Origin: Malus domestica
Lineage: Eukaryota; Streptophyta; Magnoliopsida; Rosales; Rosaceae
Length of the DNA stretch: 64,000 nucleotides
Assembly: GCF_042453785.1 (NCBI RefSeq)
Contig: NC_091661.1
Span: 29,565,501 to 29,629,500 of the forward strand
Direction: 5' to 3'
A model generated the notes under the pieces. The model had not been told where the DNA came from and did not search any database. It saw only the letters and a program-made list of their open reading frames with translations. Made by a program: the position numbers and the translations under genes. Positions 22,565-32,704 of the stretch are shown here, in pieces. Position 1 is the first letter of the stretch. Each line of letters starts with the position of its first letter.

Positions 22565-23485
22565 CTAATATCTACCGTAACTTCCTACCAATAATCGCTC
22601 ACTCGGCTGAAGCCGCAAGTCGGTCTCATCCTCCTCTACGCCGTCGGCGCTGGCCTCTCTCGCGCGCTTGGCCCCTAACGCCACCCCGAAAAGCTTCAGT
22701 CTCGCCTCTTCTTCCTCTTCCTTCTCCCCCTTGACGGAAAACCGCTTCCCGGGTATCAGATCGAGCGGTTTCAGCTCCGGGAAGCCGCTTTCCCATTGGG
22801 AGCACGCGTAATTCGAGACCATGCTGAAGATACTGTTGCATAGGGTCTTGACCTCTGCCAACTCCTTGGTGAGGTGCATGTTCTCCTTCCTCAGCCTCTC
22901 GTTCTCCTGCATGAGTTTCGAGGGAGCTCCGTTCGGCGACGAGCTCGACGATATCACCTGCTCGTCGCCGGAATTCGACGGCGACATCATCGGTTTCGCC
23001 GCTGGAACCGCCCATGCCGACGCCACCGGCGGTGCCAGAGGCGTGCTTCTCCGACGTTGTATTTCGCAGAGAAGCCGCTTCTGGCCTCTTTGGAAGCAAT
23101 CATTCGCGAATTCCCATCGGTCCAGCCCAACCTTTCGAAATCCCTGAATTCGAATACAAAACATTCAGAAATTAATAAATTCGGACCGGAAAATCGCCGG
23201 AAATTGAAGAATTTGAAACCGAAAGATGCTTACGTAGGTGTTGAGCTGGCGGACGAAGCTGGAGAAGTTGTTGTGCTTGAAGTATTTGGGGAGCAAATCT
23301 CTGGCGAAGACGGTGGGGTTCCAGACGACGAAGCTAGATCCGTCGTCGTTCCAGGAGATAACGTCGTTGATTGAGGGATCGTCGACGAGCTGATACGTCT
23401 TGATCAAAAACGGCGTCGGCAGAGCTCGCTGCAACGACTCGCCGGACGTGGACTCGCCATTCGGCTCTACCGGCGTCGGAGCCAT
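22565..23485 (-). CDS. HSFB2A: Class B heat-shock transcription factor, HSFB2 type
   Basis: A nuclear transcription factor of 276 residues in two exons (23234..23485 and 22565..23143, minus strand). The intron falls after LNTY, at the conserved HSF position inside the DNA-binding domain. The DNA-binding domain spans about residues 23-116 ([52 protein letters not shown]). A class B oligomerisation region follows around [20 protein letters not shown]. The C-terminus has the LFGV repressor tetrapeptide in [14 protein letters not shown], next to a basic likely nuclear signal. Class B HSFs repress or attenuate heat-shock genes. VISWNxDGSSFxVWNPTxFA and the RFS/LFGV arrangement are closest to HSFB2A as I recall it. 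HSFB2B is the main alternative. Confidence 0.88.
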
Positions 23486-23603
23486 ATCAAAAGCCGCGCC
23501 TCTAACGGAAAAGGAAAATTGAAATTAAAATTTGGAGGACGATGAGAGCAAACCAAAGAGAGAGTTGGGTTGGAGAAATGGTGGTGGGAATCGGGAATGG
23601 CGG

Positions 23604-23756
23604 TTCTAGAAGATTCTTGGGGAATTTATAGGGTGGGAAGTTGGGAAGAGAGAGAGAGAGAGATGATGATGAGAGAGAGGGAGTGGGAAAAAAGACAGAG
23701 GAACCCACACGAAACTCTTTCACTTTCGAGAAACTTCGAGGTCAGATTTTCGAGAA
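23604..23756 (-). promoter_or_regulatory. HSFB2 promoter: heat-shock elements and TATA box
   Basis: Two perfect three-unit heat-shock elements of the form TTCnnGAAnnTTC occur at 23604-23616 (TTCTAGAAGATTC) and 23725-23737 (TTCGAGAAACTTC). A two-unit one (TTCGAGAA) starts at 23749. A minus-strand TATA box (TATAAAT, 23624-23630) lies about 140 bases before the ATG. The distal elements are upstream of the TATA box and the proximal one lies just downstream of it. This suggests control by HSFs, possibly including self-control. Confidence 0.65.
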
Positions 23757-23915
23757 ATTTTTGGGAATATGAGTGGTACATTACGTGTTTTTATATAAAT
23801 AGTGGAAAATTGTATTTTTTAAGTTATTAATTTTTTAGCATATATATTTTACAATTAGAATAGTTACACATGATATATTATCCTGTGTTCCAATCATACT
23901 GAAAAACCTCTTGAT
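23745..23915. repeat. MITE, CACGTG-ended family D, copy 1 (degenerate)
   Basis: Shares layout with the copies at 28028 and 29188: GAGAAATTTTT start, GGTACATTACGTGTTTTTATAT, TTTTTTAAGTTATTAATTTTTTAGC, then a worn right end. It abuts the distal HSFB2 promoter. Confidence 0.5.
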
Positions 23916-24950
23916 TTTTCTTCGGTTGCTGTAAGCCACTTATCAGAGGTTCGTGCGGAAATTGTATTGTGGAAAAATGCTAAATAGATTTTCTCAAAAA
24001 TAACACTCTATGAAAGTGGCTGCAGTATGAACTGAGTGAAATTAAAACAGATTCAATAATCAGTAATCGGATGATTGTTCATTTAAATTAGATTTTGGAA
24101 TTCAACAAATTATTCATTAACAGAAAGAAAAAAAATGCAAGATCTGAATACAATCATAAATCAATTAGGAAAAATTACAATAGACAACAAAAAGGGATTT
24201 ATAACTTCTCCTTTAGCATACAATGTTTTATAATGTTCATATGGAATTGACGTTAAACAATATTTTATATAGTTTCGAATATCCATTTATAACTTTCATT
24301 ACGTTTACAATGCATGCAAAATCTTAAAAAATTATAAAATGTAAACCACAATCGAAATTCCATTTATGACTTTCATTACGTTTACATGGCATGCAAAATC
24401 TAAAAAAATTATAAAATGTAAACCACAATACGTACTTCAATATCTAAATTTGTAAATTGTCACATAATATTACTAATTAATCTCCGTCATAATAATATAA
24501 TATATTTATGACTTTCTCGATTTATAACCTCCTTAATGTTACATAAGATTTATAAACACTAAGTAGTCTAGCTTTATATTAATTGAAATTACAAGTATTA
24601 AGTCCAATTGGTTGAAAACATTTGTCTTTGTACCCGAGTTAATTCAATGTAGATTATCTTATTGTTTGACAATAATGATTTAAAGCATCTAAGTTTAATT
24701 ATATATAAATGATCATATAACATATTCGGAAAATGATTTTTACATTCATCGTTATATTTAGCTTTTAAATTGGATAAAGCAATAAAAAATGAAATGGAGA
24801 TTTGAAAAGGATTGTGAATAAGAAGAAAAAAAAAACACGTGGAGAACATATTTCCCCCCTTCTACACGGAATGTGATATAAAATCGTGGTCTTTTTTTTA
24901 CCACTATTCATGAGGAAGTGCATCATCACTTTGTAACATGAGTATATATC
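23916..24950. repeat. AT-rich intergenic DNA with a 77-bp tandem duplication
   Basis: No gene. Between about 24275 and 24428 a 77-bp unit occurs twice (CATTTAT(A/G)ACTTTCATTACG ... AAAATGTAAACCACAAT). The rest is AT-rich and unassigned. Confidence 0.6.
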
Positions 24951-24954
24951 AATT

Positions 24955-25170
24955 TAATCACAGCAAATGGTTTAATGGTAAGGAGACGGACTGCGGTTCC
25001 TTAATAAACAAAAAATATGGGAGGTCTCAGGTTAGAGGCTCCAAGTTGGTGAGTGTGCTTGAATGTGGCAGGATGAAATTCTCCATAACCTCTCCGGGCT
25101 CGGAAGAAATAAATAATCGTAGCCAGCCACCAGTTGTCCCTTTCAAAGAAATAAAATTAAGTCGTCGACT
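24955..25170 (+). repeat. tRNA-derived SINE-like element
   Basis: TGGTTTAATGG near 24968 fits the pol III A-box exactly. GGTTAGAGGCTCC near 25032 is a degenerate B-box at a plausible distance. The downstream part (CCTCTCCGGGCTCGG ... CAGCCACCAGTTGTCCC) resembles the 3' half of plant SINEs. Target duplication not identified. Confidence 0.45.
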
Positions 25171-25683
25171 CATATCATAACACGAGGATTATAAACATAG
25201 TCTTGAATATTTTGATAAACAAGATAAACAAAATCTAGTCGTATGGGAGAGCAGAAAGAAGGTACTACACATTCCTAATTTTGACTGCAGATGGCCAAAC
25301 TGGCGTGCAAAAATCGCAATCTTTGACTCAAATATTTACCATGCGAGACGTAGGTTAGGCTAGTTGATCATAACAATATTTCCGTCACAAAATAGTATGT
25401 CCCGGGAGGAAATCTACCCTATTCTGTGCAGATTTTAGTTTGGAATATGGTTTTCTATAACATGTAGTAAACGAGTGTGAATCAATGCAACAACAAACAA
25501 AACAGAGGAGGTCAAAGTATATACCAGATAATGCGTTTGATCCTCTCTTCCCCCTTCCCTCCGGGAGGCAGAATTACACAGGTGAGGTAATCAAAATTCC
25601 GTTACAAAGCGCAACAACGCTTTCACTCAAATTTCATGAAAAGTCCATCTCAAGGATTAGTCTTGAAGAACAGATCAAATTCT
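25171..25683. other. Downstream DNA of the membrane-protein gene
   Basis: Probably partly 3'UTR of the gene that ends at 25684. No separate gene is supported; the ORF at 25485..25772 on the plus strand is antisense to it. Confidence 0.35.
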
Positions 25684-26627
25684 TCAAGACACATACAAAA
25701 TGCAGCGCCGATAAAGAAAAATGGTCGCTGAACTGTAAATTGTCCAAACAAAGAGAATCCACCAAGCCATAAAGAGAGCCACTTCCTTCACAAGGGCAGA
25801 GCACGACGATAGACTACAAATGTATTGGTAATTTTCCGAAGAGATGCCATCAATCTGCGAAAGTCCAAGCAAGAGGAGACTCCCAAGCCAAAAACACCTC
25901 GCACTCTTCACCGCCGGTATAAACAAAAAACCCGAAAAGCATCCCATCAAAACAGCAATAAACATTTTCGCAAACCCATCAACAGACTCCAAATGGAAAT
26001 CAATAAACTTGGGACTAAACGTGAAGCAAATCACATTTCCTAAAACCAATCCCGCAGCCCCTAAAAGCACACTCAGTTGCTTCTCGGAACGCCTCGAAGC
26101 GGATATCTCATAAGCAATTTTACCATGCAAAATCAACAGCTTAGAAACACCGGCAAATCCCAGCAGAACCGGAACAAAAACCCCATTAACTAAAAACCCA
26201 GAATTTTTATCGTCCGATTCGTTATTCAAGTACGACAACTGAAGCAAAAGACATGAAATTGCAACGAAGGAGAAAGTGAAGGCATTGGAATACTCATTGA
26301 AATACAGGTGGGTTTGGAGGTGGGCCTCGTCGAGCTTGAGGCGGAAGATCTGAGCATTGTTTTCATCGAACTCGGGTTTGGATTTGACCTTGACCGCTTC
26401 CTGAGCTCGGGGTTAGATTTTGAGGGCTGCCCAGAAGCGGAATCGGGGCCATCGGGCCGGCGGATGGCGGCGCGGACGCCGCTCTGGACGTTGTCGGGGT
26501 GGATGTAGGTGTGGAGGCCGCGGAGGAAGAAGATGGGGATTTTGAGGAAGGTGAGGAGGAGGGTGAGAGTGAGGGAGACTGAGAGTTGGAGTATTAGATT
26601 CTTGTAGGTGATCAAGAATTGGAGCAT
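25684..26627 (-). CDS. Multi-pass membrane protein, possibly TMEM161-like, with one frame break
   Basis: A single-exon gene of about 314 residues. It begins MLQFLITYKNLILQLSVSLT and has a hydrophobic N-terminus and GLHTYIHPDNVQSGVRAAIR. It continues in a second frame as KPEFDENNAQIFRLKLDEAH, NEYSNAFTFSFVAISCLLLQ, several hydrophobic segments (FVPVLLGFAGVSKLL, LLGAAGLVLGNVICF, MFIAVLMGCFSGFLF, FWLGSLLLLGL, LFMAWWILFVW) and the end CILYVS. The span is one base short of an open frame: near 26400 a run coding RKR is a base short, so translation shifts. Both halves look well preserved, so this may be a sequencing or assembly error or a very recent mutation. I believe it is the plant family annotated as transmembrane protein 161A/B-like (At5g52180 in my memory). 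The SIS gene that follows in this window would be its expected neighbour. Function unknown. Confidence 0.6.
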
Positions 26628-26692
26628 TGTTTACTTGGTTTGGGTTTTGAAGGACCAGAGGGTCCAGTTGGGACAAATGCTTGGCAGTTAGG

Positions 26693-26730
<38 letters not shown>
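26693..26730. repeat. (GA)n microsatellite
   Basis: About 19 GA units lie 65-105 bases upstream of the membrane-protein ATG. On the coding strand this is a CT-rich leader. Confidence 0.85.
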
Positions 26731-26733
<3 letters not shown>

Positions 26734-26904
26734 TGGAGGTTTGAGATCTTAAGATCGATTGGATTCTAAACTTCTTCTGAGGCTGTTGAAGTCGAATGAT
26801 CCTCTGCATGCTTGTTCTTGTTGCTCGATGTTCTCTATGTTGCTCGATGTTCTCTATGTTGCTGTCAAGGACATACTTTGCCTTTGTGGTAATTGGACTC
26901 CTTA

Positions 26905-27840
26905 GGCCATCTCAAACCGACCGGTTAAACGATCATAGAGCTAAAAATAAATCGAAATAACATGAAAATCGTCTCCAATTAAAGGCTATGCTAAAAGGTT
27001 TGTGGGCTCCATCGGGCCCAAACCCCCAAATCAGGCTAGCGGACTTGCCATTTCCAGCCAGCGAGCCCTCCAGCTCAGTCCATTTGAATGCCAATAGCTA
27101 CCTGACATCAGCTAGCAACGGCTATCTAATATCATGCTGCCGTCAGGTTACCGTTGGAATTCGATTTTTGTTTTTGACGAATTTAAATTTTTTATTTTTT
27201 TTTCTATAAATACTTACACAATTCCTACAACATTGAAAACTGAAGATAAGAAGTGTCACGTATATAAGAATCTTATCTAAAATTTGCACAACCAATTACA
27301 TCTCGACAAGTGGCACTCGAAATCCAATCTGAAAATTTATTAAGATTACATAAAGATAAAAAATTTGGAAAGTTACTTACTTTAGCGACACATGTCACTT
27401 GAAATCATATCCAAAAAATTGTTGAGCTTACATAAAGATAAGAAATTTAGAGAGTTACTCACGTTAGCGACACGTATTACTCAAAATCCTATCCAAAAGA
27501 TTATTGAGATTATATAAAGATAAGAAATCTGCATGCTTATTCATTTGGGGACAAGTGACACTCAAAATATGTCCGAAAATATTATTTTAATATGGTAGTT
27601 TAATTTAATTAACCATATTAATTTAATTAAAATAATAAATTATGTTTAGTCTATGACCCTTTGGCTCCCTCGAAAGAAGATGGTTTTTTGTCAAGAGGCT
27701 ATATTTGGTATATGACCCTTTGGCCCCCTCGGTTGGAGATGATATAAAATATGACCTAACACTGTTCATTAAAATATAATTTCTTATAAGATTATAAGGC
27801 TAAAGAGAACTTTTTTGCCCTCCTTCAGTTGAAGATAATC
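26905..27840. mobile_element. PIF/Harbinger-like MITE with TTA target duplication (family G, copy 2)
   Basis: A 936-bp element flanked by TTA (26902-26904 and 27841-27843). The left end GGCCATCTCAAACCGAC pairs with the right-end complement GATTATCTTCAACTGAA. Extra CCCTCGGTTGGAGATGAT-type copies of the end lie inside (near 27665 and 27740). The core has three to four imperfect repeats of roughly 90 bases (ACATAAAGATAAGAAATTT ... TTAGCGACACGT). It is related to the element at 6995 but more diverged. No coding sequence. It lies upstream of the membrane-protein gene. Confidence 0.75.
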
Positions 27841-28027
27841 TTAGAATAGCCCACCTTCTATCTTGAGTTAGCTTATTGATCACAAATACAAACATAACAT
27901 TTTATATTTGAGTATAACCTGCGTAACATCGTTCGGGACCATACTATAAGATAATCAACTCGTTGCATGTGTAGTAGAACAAATGATGTGCTTCATTGAG
28001 CGGACCTAAGAATTTATTCTACAAGTG

Positions 28028-28198
28028 GAGAAATTTTTTAGTGTGATCGTTACACGGAGCGGTACACCACGTGTCGCTATATAAATGATAAGATATATGT
28101 GTTAAAAAGTTAATAACTTAAAAAATAAAATTTTCCACCACTTATATAAAAACACGTGGTGTACCACCCTTATTCCCGTAACAACTAAAAATTTCTCT
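28028..28198. mobile_element. MITE, CACGTG-ended family D, copy 2
   Basis: About 170 bases. The left part has GAGAAATTTTTTAGTGTGAT and GGTACACCACGTGTC; the right part carries the complement (ACACGTGGTGTACCACCC ... AAAATTTCTC). It forms a long hairpin. Each copy carries CACGTG G-box sequence. Superfamily uncertain. Confidence 0.7.
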
Positions 28199-28745
28199 TA
28201 AAAGTGAGGTTACATGGCATGTCATAATTTGCATGTTGGTGTATAAGTCGTGAATAAACCGTACAAGTGATGCAATGACTAAATCCATACATAACTCTCC
28301 ATGAATTAAGAAATTCCATTTCAATGAATTATGGAAACAAAGCAATGGAAAATTATTATACAAATTAATTAATATTCATGAACATCTTACACAAATACAC
28401 TTTAAATTATGTAATCTCCCCATTGTATGTTGATCAATTCACACAACACACATCCAATGATAAAAATCTCTGTCCAAGTTAAATTCACCCAACTATATAC
28501 TAAAAGATTAGATTCGTCAAAGATTTGAGAATCGAGAATTGAGATTCTCTTCGAATTTAGAAGTCGTAATCAGAAAACTCAGAAATCCGGTATGTTCAAG
28601 GGAGAGATCTGAACTTCTAATTTGCTTGAGATGGACCAGTGTGTTGGTTTAACGGTCTCTATACAATTTAAAATGAGTGGTTCGTATCTGGACTCAGATA
28701 TGAGAAGAGGATCTCAATTCAAGATTTGGTACTATTCTTGACCGA
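28199..28745. other. Intergenic, nothing recognised
   Basis: AT-rich sequence with no supported gene or element ends. Confidence 0.35.
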
Positions 28746-28754
28746 TTTCTTATT

Positions 28755-29004
28755 GGACAAGGATTGTCTGCCCTCCACTTCTGGTGCCCTCCTGTTTGTG
28801 TGGTTACGGTTAAACAACGTCAACATTTTATATTACTATTTATTTTTGTCTTATTATATCTATTTTCATAAGGATTCGACGTAACTGTGGAATGCCTGTT
28901 GTCTTATTATATCTATAAAAAATAATATAAAATGTTGATGTGGCTTAACAGTAATAACACAAAACAGGAGGGTACCGAAAATGGAGGGTAGACAATCCTT
29001 GTCC
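28755..29004. mobile_element. Mutator-like MITE with 9-bp target duplication (family B, copy 2)
   Basis: A 250-bp element with inverted ends GGACAAGGATTGTCT and complement. It is flanked by a perfect 9-bp TTTCTTATT (28746-28754 and 29005-29013). The core matches copy 1 at 8893 (CGTCAACATTTTATATTACT, GATGTGGCTTAACAGT). An extra inner stretch (about 28870-28915) includes a local repeat of GTCTTATTATATCTAT. Confidence 0.88.
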
Positions 29005-29187
29005 TTTCTTATTGTCCTTTTTCTCTTCTTTCCTTGAAAGGTTCCCTAACCCATCACCAAATTAATGCAACCTTTTGTCGCCAAAAAATCAATTACACCA
29101 TCGCTATCGTTTCCCCCAAATAAAAGAAAACCCTAGAAATAATTAATAATTATAAGATTAACATTAGCAAGAACTAATCATATTTAT

Positions 29188-29359
29188 AGAGAAATTTTTC
29201 ATTGTGATCAGAACATAGAAGATACATCACGTATTTTTATATAAGTGGTGAGAAATTTTATTTTTTAAGTTATTAACATTTTAACATACATATCTCACCA
29301 TTTATATAATGACACGTGGTGTACCACTTCGTATACCGATCACACTAAAAGTTTTTCTA
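29188..29359. mobile_element. MITE, CACGTG-ended family D, copy 3
   Basis: Starts AGAGAAATTTTTCATTGTGAT and ends GATCACACTAAAAGTTTTTCT. It shares TTTTATATAAGTGGTGAGAAAT and GACACGTGGTGTACCACT with copy 2. Hairpin-forming, no coding sequence. Confidence 0.65.
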
Positions 29360-29689
29360 TATCCATGGATGGATGATCTCAGTTCTTAGTTGATAGGTGC
29401 AGACCGTGCCAGCTGAGGTGCTTTGTGGTGCTCTATTTCATCTTTATCATCAACCGTTCTGATCTTAATCTGTGGGACCACCTGCGGCGGGGACACGCAA
29501 TTAATTAAGAAAAGATCAACCCACATACTTAATCAAATGGTATTTATGAGTTGGAATAATATTTTGTTACTCAAATATGAGTAGGAGTTTCTAATTACTT
29601 TAAAATTAATTAAAATTAAAATCGTTTAGTCATCGAATAATATAATAAAGAACAAAATTGGTAAAAACATAACGAACCGTCAATGTATT

Positions 29690-29822
29690 TGCTACAATAA
29701 ATTGACTAAATGACCTTAACTTTAATTCATTTTTTTAGAGATGATTTTTACAAAGTGCTACAATATATTGACTAAATGACCTTAACTTTAATTCATTTTT
29801 TTAGAGATGATTTTTACAAAGT
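29690..29822. repeat. Tandem duplication, 66-bp unit x 2, followed by (TA)n
   Basis: The unit TGCTACAATA(A/T)ATTGACT ... GATTTTTACAAAG occurs twice head to tail, almost identical, so it is recent. A (TA)n tract follows at about 29827-29860. Confidence 0.88.
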
Positions 29823-29823
29823 G

Positions 29824-29862
<39 letters not shown>

Positions 29863-29864
29863 GT

Positions 29865-30015
29865 ATATCGATATTTTTACTCTAAGGAGAGGAGGAGTTC
29901 GGCTAGGCCATACAATGGACAACCTAATTTGATATCGAATTCACCATCCACGAGATTCGAACCTAAGACCTCTCATTTCTAAATGAAAATGAATTCCATC
30001 AGACCATAGTATTTA
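29865..30015 (-). repeat. tRNA-derived SINE (minus strand)
   Basis: On the minus strand there is an A-box-like TGGTCTGATGG, then a clear B-box in GGTTCGAATCTCG, then ATTCGATATCAAATTAGGTTG and CTCCTCTCCTTAG, ending in a TA-rich tail. This is the normal SINE order. The element borders the (TA)n tract. Confidence 0.6.
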
Positions 30016-30605
30016 GTGACGGCATTCTATCAGTTAAATGTTTGTTAAAATGTGTGTAAAACTGTAAATAGCATTACTAATTTCAGTGTTAATTGCCAAC
30101 CTGATCTTGTGATGCAATGGACGGCTGAGATGATAACATCCTCGATCTTTTATGACATCTACCGCCCATTCTGCCACCTAGACCAAATATCATTAACCGA
30201 ATAAGTACTTTTTATTACCACTAAGAAAACTACTAAACGAAAATTAGCAGAATAAATCACATAGCTTCTTACTTGCACCGCATCTCAAAATATCACAAGG
30301 TATATTCGATCTGCATTTTTTTTGTAACATAAGGGGTGGCCGTGGATCACCCAAAAAATAGCTCAAATGGTTATTACAGAAAATTCGAGTCCTAGAAATT
30401 CAGCCACATCTTATTAGCAGATGACTGAGCTCTAATCTAATCAATAGTTCTCAAAATAATAATACTCAAAATCCATATTCGACTTGCATTTACAGTTTTT
30501 GTTTTTTAAACATTTTACGTTCACTATTTTGTTTAGGTGCTGTTTATATATAGAGCCATATATATATTAAACGCATATAAATTCAATTTCTATAATATTG
30601 AATTA
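30016..30605. other. Intergenic, nothing recognised
   Basis: AT-rich; no gene or defined repeat ends seen. Confidence 0.35.
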
Positions 30606-31537
30606 AGAATCATTTTTGTTCCGGCTCCTAATCAATCTAATCGTTAGACTAAAATCTTGTTTGTTTAAAATTTTGATCGAGGTCTTTAGCCTTATTTAAG
30701 ATATTTAAGGATTTGGATCCTCGCCGGATCCTCTCCCTGTGATCCTAGGAATCAACGAACACGGACCGCTGATCAAAAATCGTGCTGCCATAATTTTTAT
30801 ATTTTTTATATTTTTCACGCAAAACGATTCTGTTTTATTTTTAAAAATATAAAAAACATTTAATTGGGACCGCATGATTTTTTATCAACGGTCCGTGTTT
30901 GTTGATCTCTAGGATTCCCAGGAGGGGATCCGGCGAGGATCCAAATCCATTTAATTCATGCATTTATGCATTTAATGTTTCACAAACTATGAAATTTAAA
31001 CAAATTCAAATAATATTTTTAAATACCATAAATACTTAAAAATCAATTTTAGAGTAATATTGTTCTTCACAAAAATTATAGCAAAAAAATAATGTACCTA
31101 CATAATTATTAACATATTTTAAAGGATAAAATAAATATATATAATTAGCATGGGTACATTTAGCTAAATTAAAAATGGGTACAAATAAATTAAAAATATG
31201 AATACGAATACGAATACAAATAAAAGTTTAAAAATTATGAGCACAAAAAAGAATTAATAAATGAGTACAAATTAAAATTGAAAAGAAAATTGGTATAAAT
31301 TAAAAAAAAAAAAAGGTTGCAAATAAAAAATGGATACAAACTACAAAATAAAAATATATGATAAAAATTTTAGCCATGAATATAAATATAACAAATATCA
31401 CGTTTCTAACACTAAATGAATATATTTAGAAATAAAAAATATTTTATTATTAAAATAATTAATGGTATTTATTAAAATCTAAGGATTTGATAAAAATTGA
31501 AAATAAATAAAATTTTAGTCAATAGAGTAGGAAAAAT
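30606..31537. repeat. Dispersed repeat R1, copy 2, split by a MITE
   Basis: Matches copy 1 at 18715 in the same orientation, from TCCGGCTCCTAATCAATC to TTAGTCAATAGAGTAG. It contains repeated ATGGGTACAAAT-type words. The MITE at 30709..30948 is inserted within it. Class unknown. Confidence 0.65.
30709..30948. mobile_element. GGATCC-ended MITE nested in repeat R1 (family C, copy 2)
   Basis: A 240-bp element with ends GGATTTGGATCCTCGCCGGATCC and complement. It is flanked by ATTTAA on both sides (30703-30708 and 30949-30954). Its second layer of inverted repeat includes CACGGACCGCTGATC against GGTCCGTGTTTGTTGATC. Comparison with R1 copy 1 shows the empty site, so the boundaries are well supported. 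Confidence 0.82.
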
Positions 31538-31572
31538 CAGGATGGAAAGTAATTTTTCCTTGAATAAATTAC

Positions 31573-31837
31573 CTTGTGAAGAGTTATGGTTTTTGGAAAT
31601 TCTGCTGCTGGTTTTGAGATCTAGGGTTGAGTCAGAGGTGTCCGGAAAGTACCGGTCGAGACGAGGAGGACGACGGTGATCCTTCTTCTTCTCAAACATG
31701 GCACGCACGAAGGATTCCTCCATGCTGTTCAAAAACTTGACGTGCTTCTCGTTCGTCCACGACCTACTGTTCAACAACTCCATTCTTACTAGTTCCGATC
31801 TTAATTCAGCCACCAGCCACGGAGGTTTGGAGCTAGG
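31573..31837 (-). CDS. Exon fragment with a COR27/COR28-like motif (partial)
   Basis: The minus-strand frame reads AELRSELVRMELLNSRSWTNEKHVKFLNSMEESF, then RPPRLDRYFPDTSDSTLDLKT, and reaches a likely donor (CAAG/GTAATT) at 31572. The W-T-N-E-K-H-x4-L-x-S-M-E-x-S-F-V signature resembles the conserved block of the cold-regulated clock proteins COR27/COR28 and relatives. The first in-frame ATG is at 31783. The frame is open upstream only to about 31837, where a splice acceptor could lie. No following exon was found, and repeat R1 begins about 35 bases past the donor. It may be a gene broken by repeats, or an exon of a gene whose other exons I missed. Confidence 0.4.
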
Positions 31838-32704
31838 TTATAGCCACTGGCCGCGCTGTTGGATGATTGAAAATTTTGAAGGGGTAGGTTAGAGACCCAT
31901 CGAAGCTGCAATACTAAAACATACTATGTGTGAGTATATATTTATATATATGATATTATATATAGAGCATATGTTTTGAGATATTGTTATAGGTTTGCTT
32001 GTTTGATATTTAATATTATTTATTTTCGAAAGGGAAAATACTGTCGTGTTTCAGACACACTAAAAATCTATCTGAGTGTTTGGAGGAATAGAAAGTAACC
32101 TACTCGCTCTCCTCGGGCGACATGTGTTTGGCTCATCAAAATATCACTATTCAAATATCCCGACTCTCTCCAGAGATATTAATCGTAACAAATTTAGATT
32201 TTGTGTGTGTAGGATCTATTATTCTTTGGAAAGATATTTGGACTACTAATTAGTGGACTGCAATTCAATTAATTTATTAAAAAATTAATCGACTAAATGA
32301 TATTTTTATGAGTGAAAATTCAACACGATATTCATTTTAAGATATTGGAGCAATGCTTTGAAACACGATATCTTAAAAAAAACAAATAATGAGTCTGAGA
32401 AGGAAGACTAAAATGGACAGAATTCATACAAATAACTTTAAAGATTTATGGCTCGTTTTAAAATAATTCAAACCGCTTATAAAAATGGGATTTTTTAACT
32501 TTAATCCTTTAAGAAGATTGAAATTTAAAATAAACATTGTGTTAGATTACATATTGATTATAATCCTTTGATGTGTGCATTTTATTTAATGTCTCCCATT
32601 AAATATTTAAATTTATTAACATACAAATTTTAATTTTTTTTTGACAAAAAAAAGAGTTTTTTAATTTATTAATTTTATTTAACATTCTTCAAACTTGAAA
32701 GATT
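31838..32704. other. Intergenic, nothing recognised
   Basis: AT-rich; no gene supported. Confidence 0.35.

Noticed and set aside
22626-23374. Long plus- and minus-strand frames overlapping HSFB2
   Set aside because: Low-complexity Arg/Glu-rich shadows of the GC-rich HSFB2 exons.
24955-25060. Possible tRNA gene
   Set aside because: A-box is perfect but the B-box is degenerate and no cloverleaf fits; better explained as a SINE.
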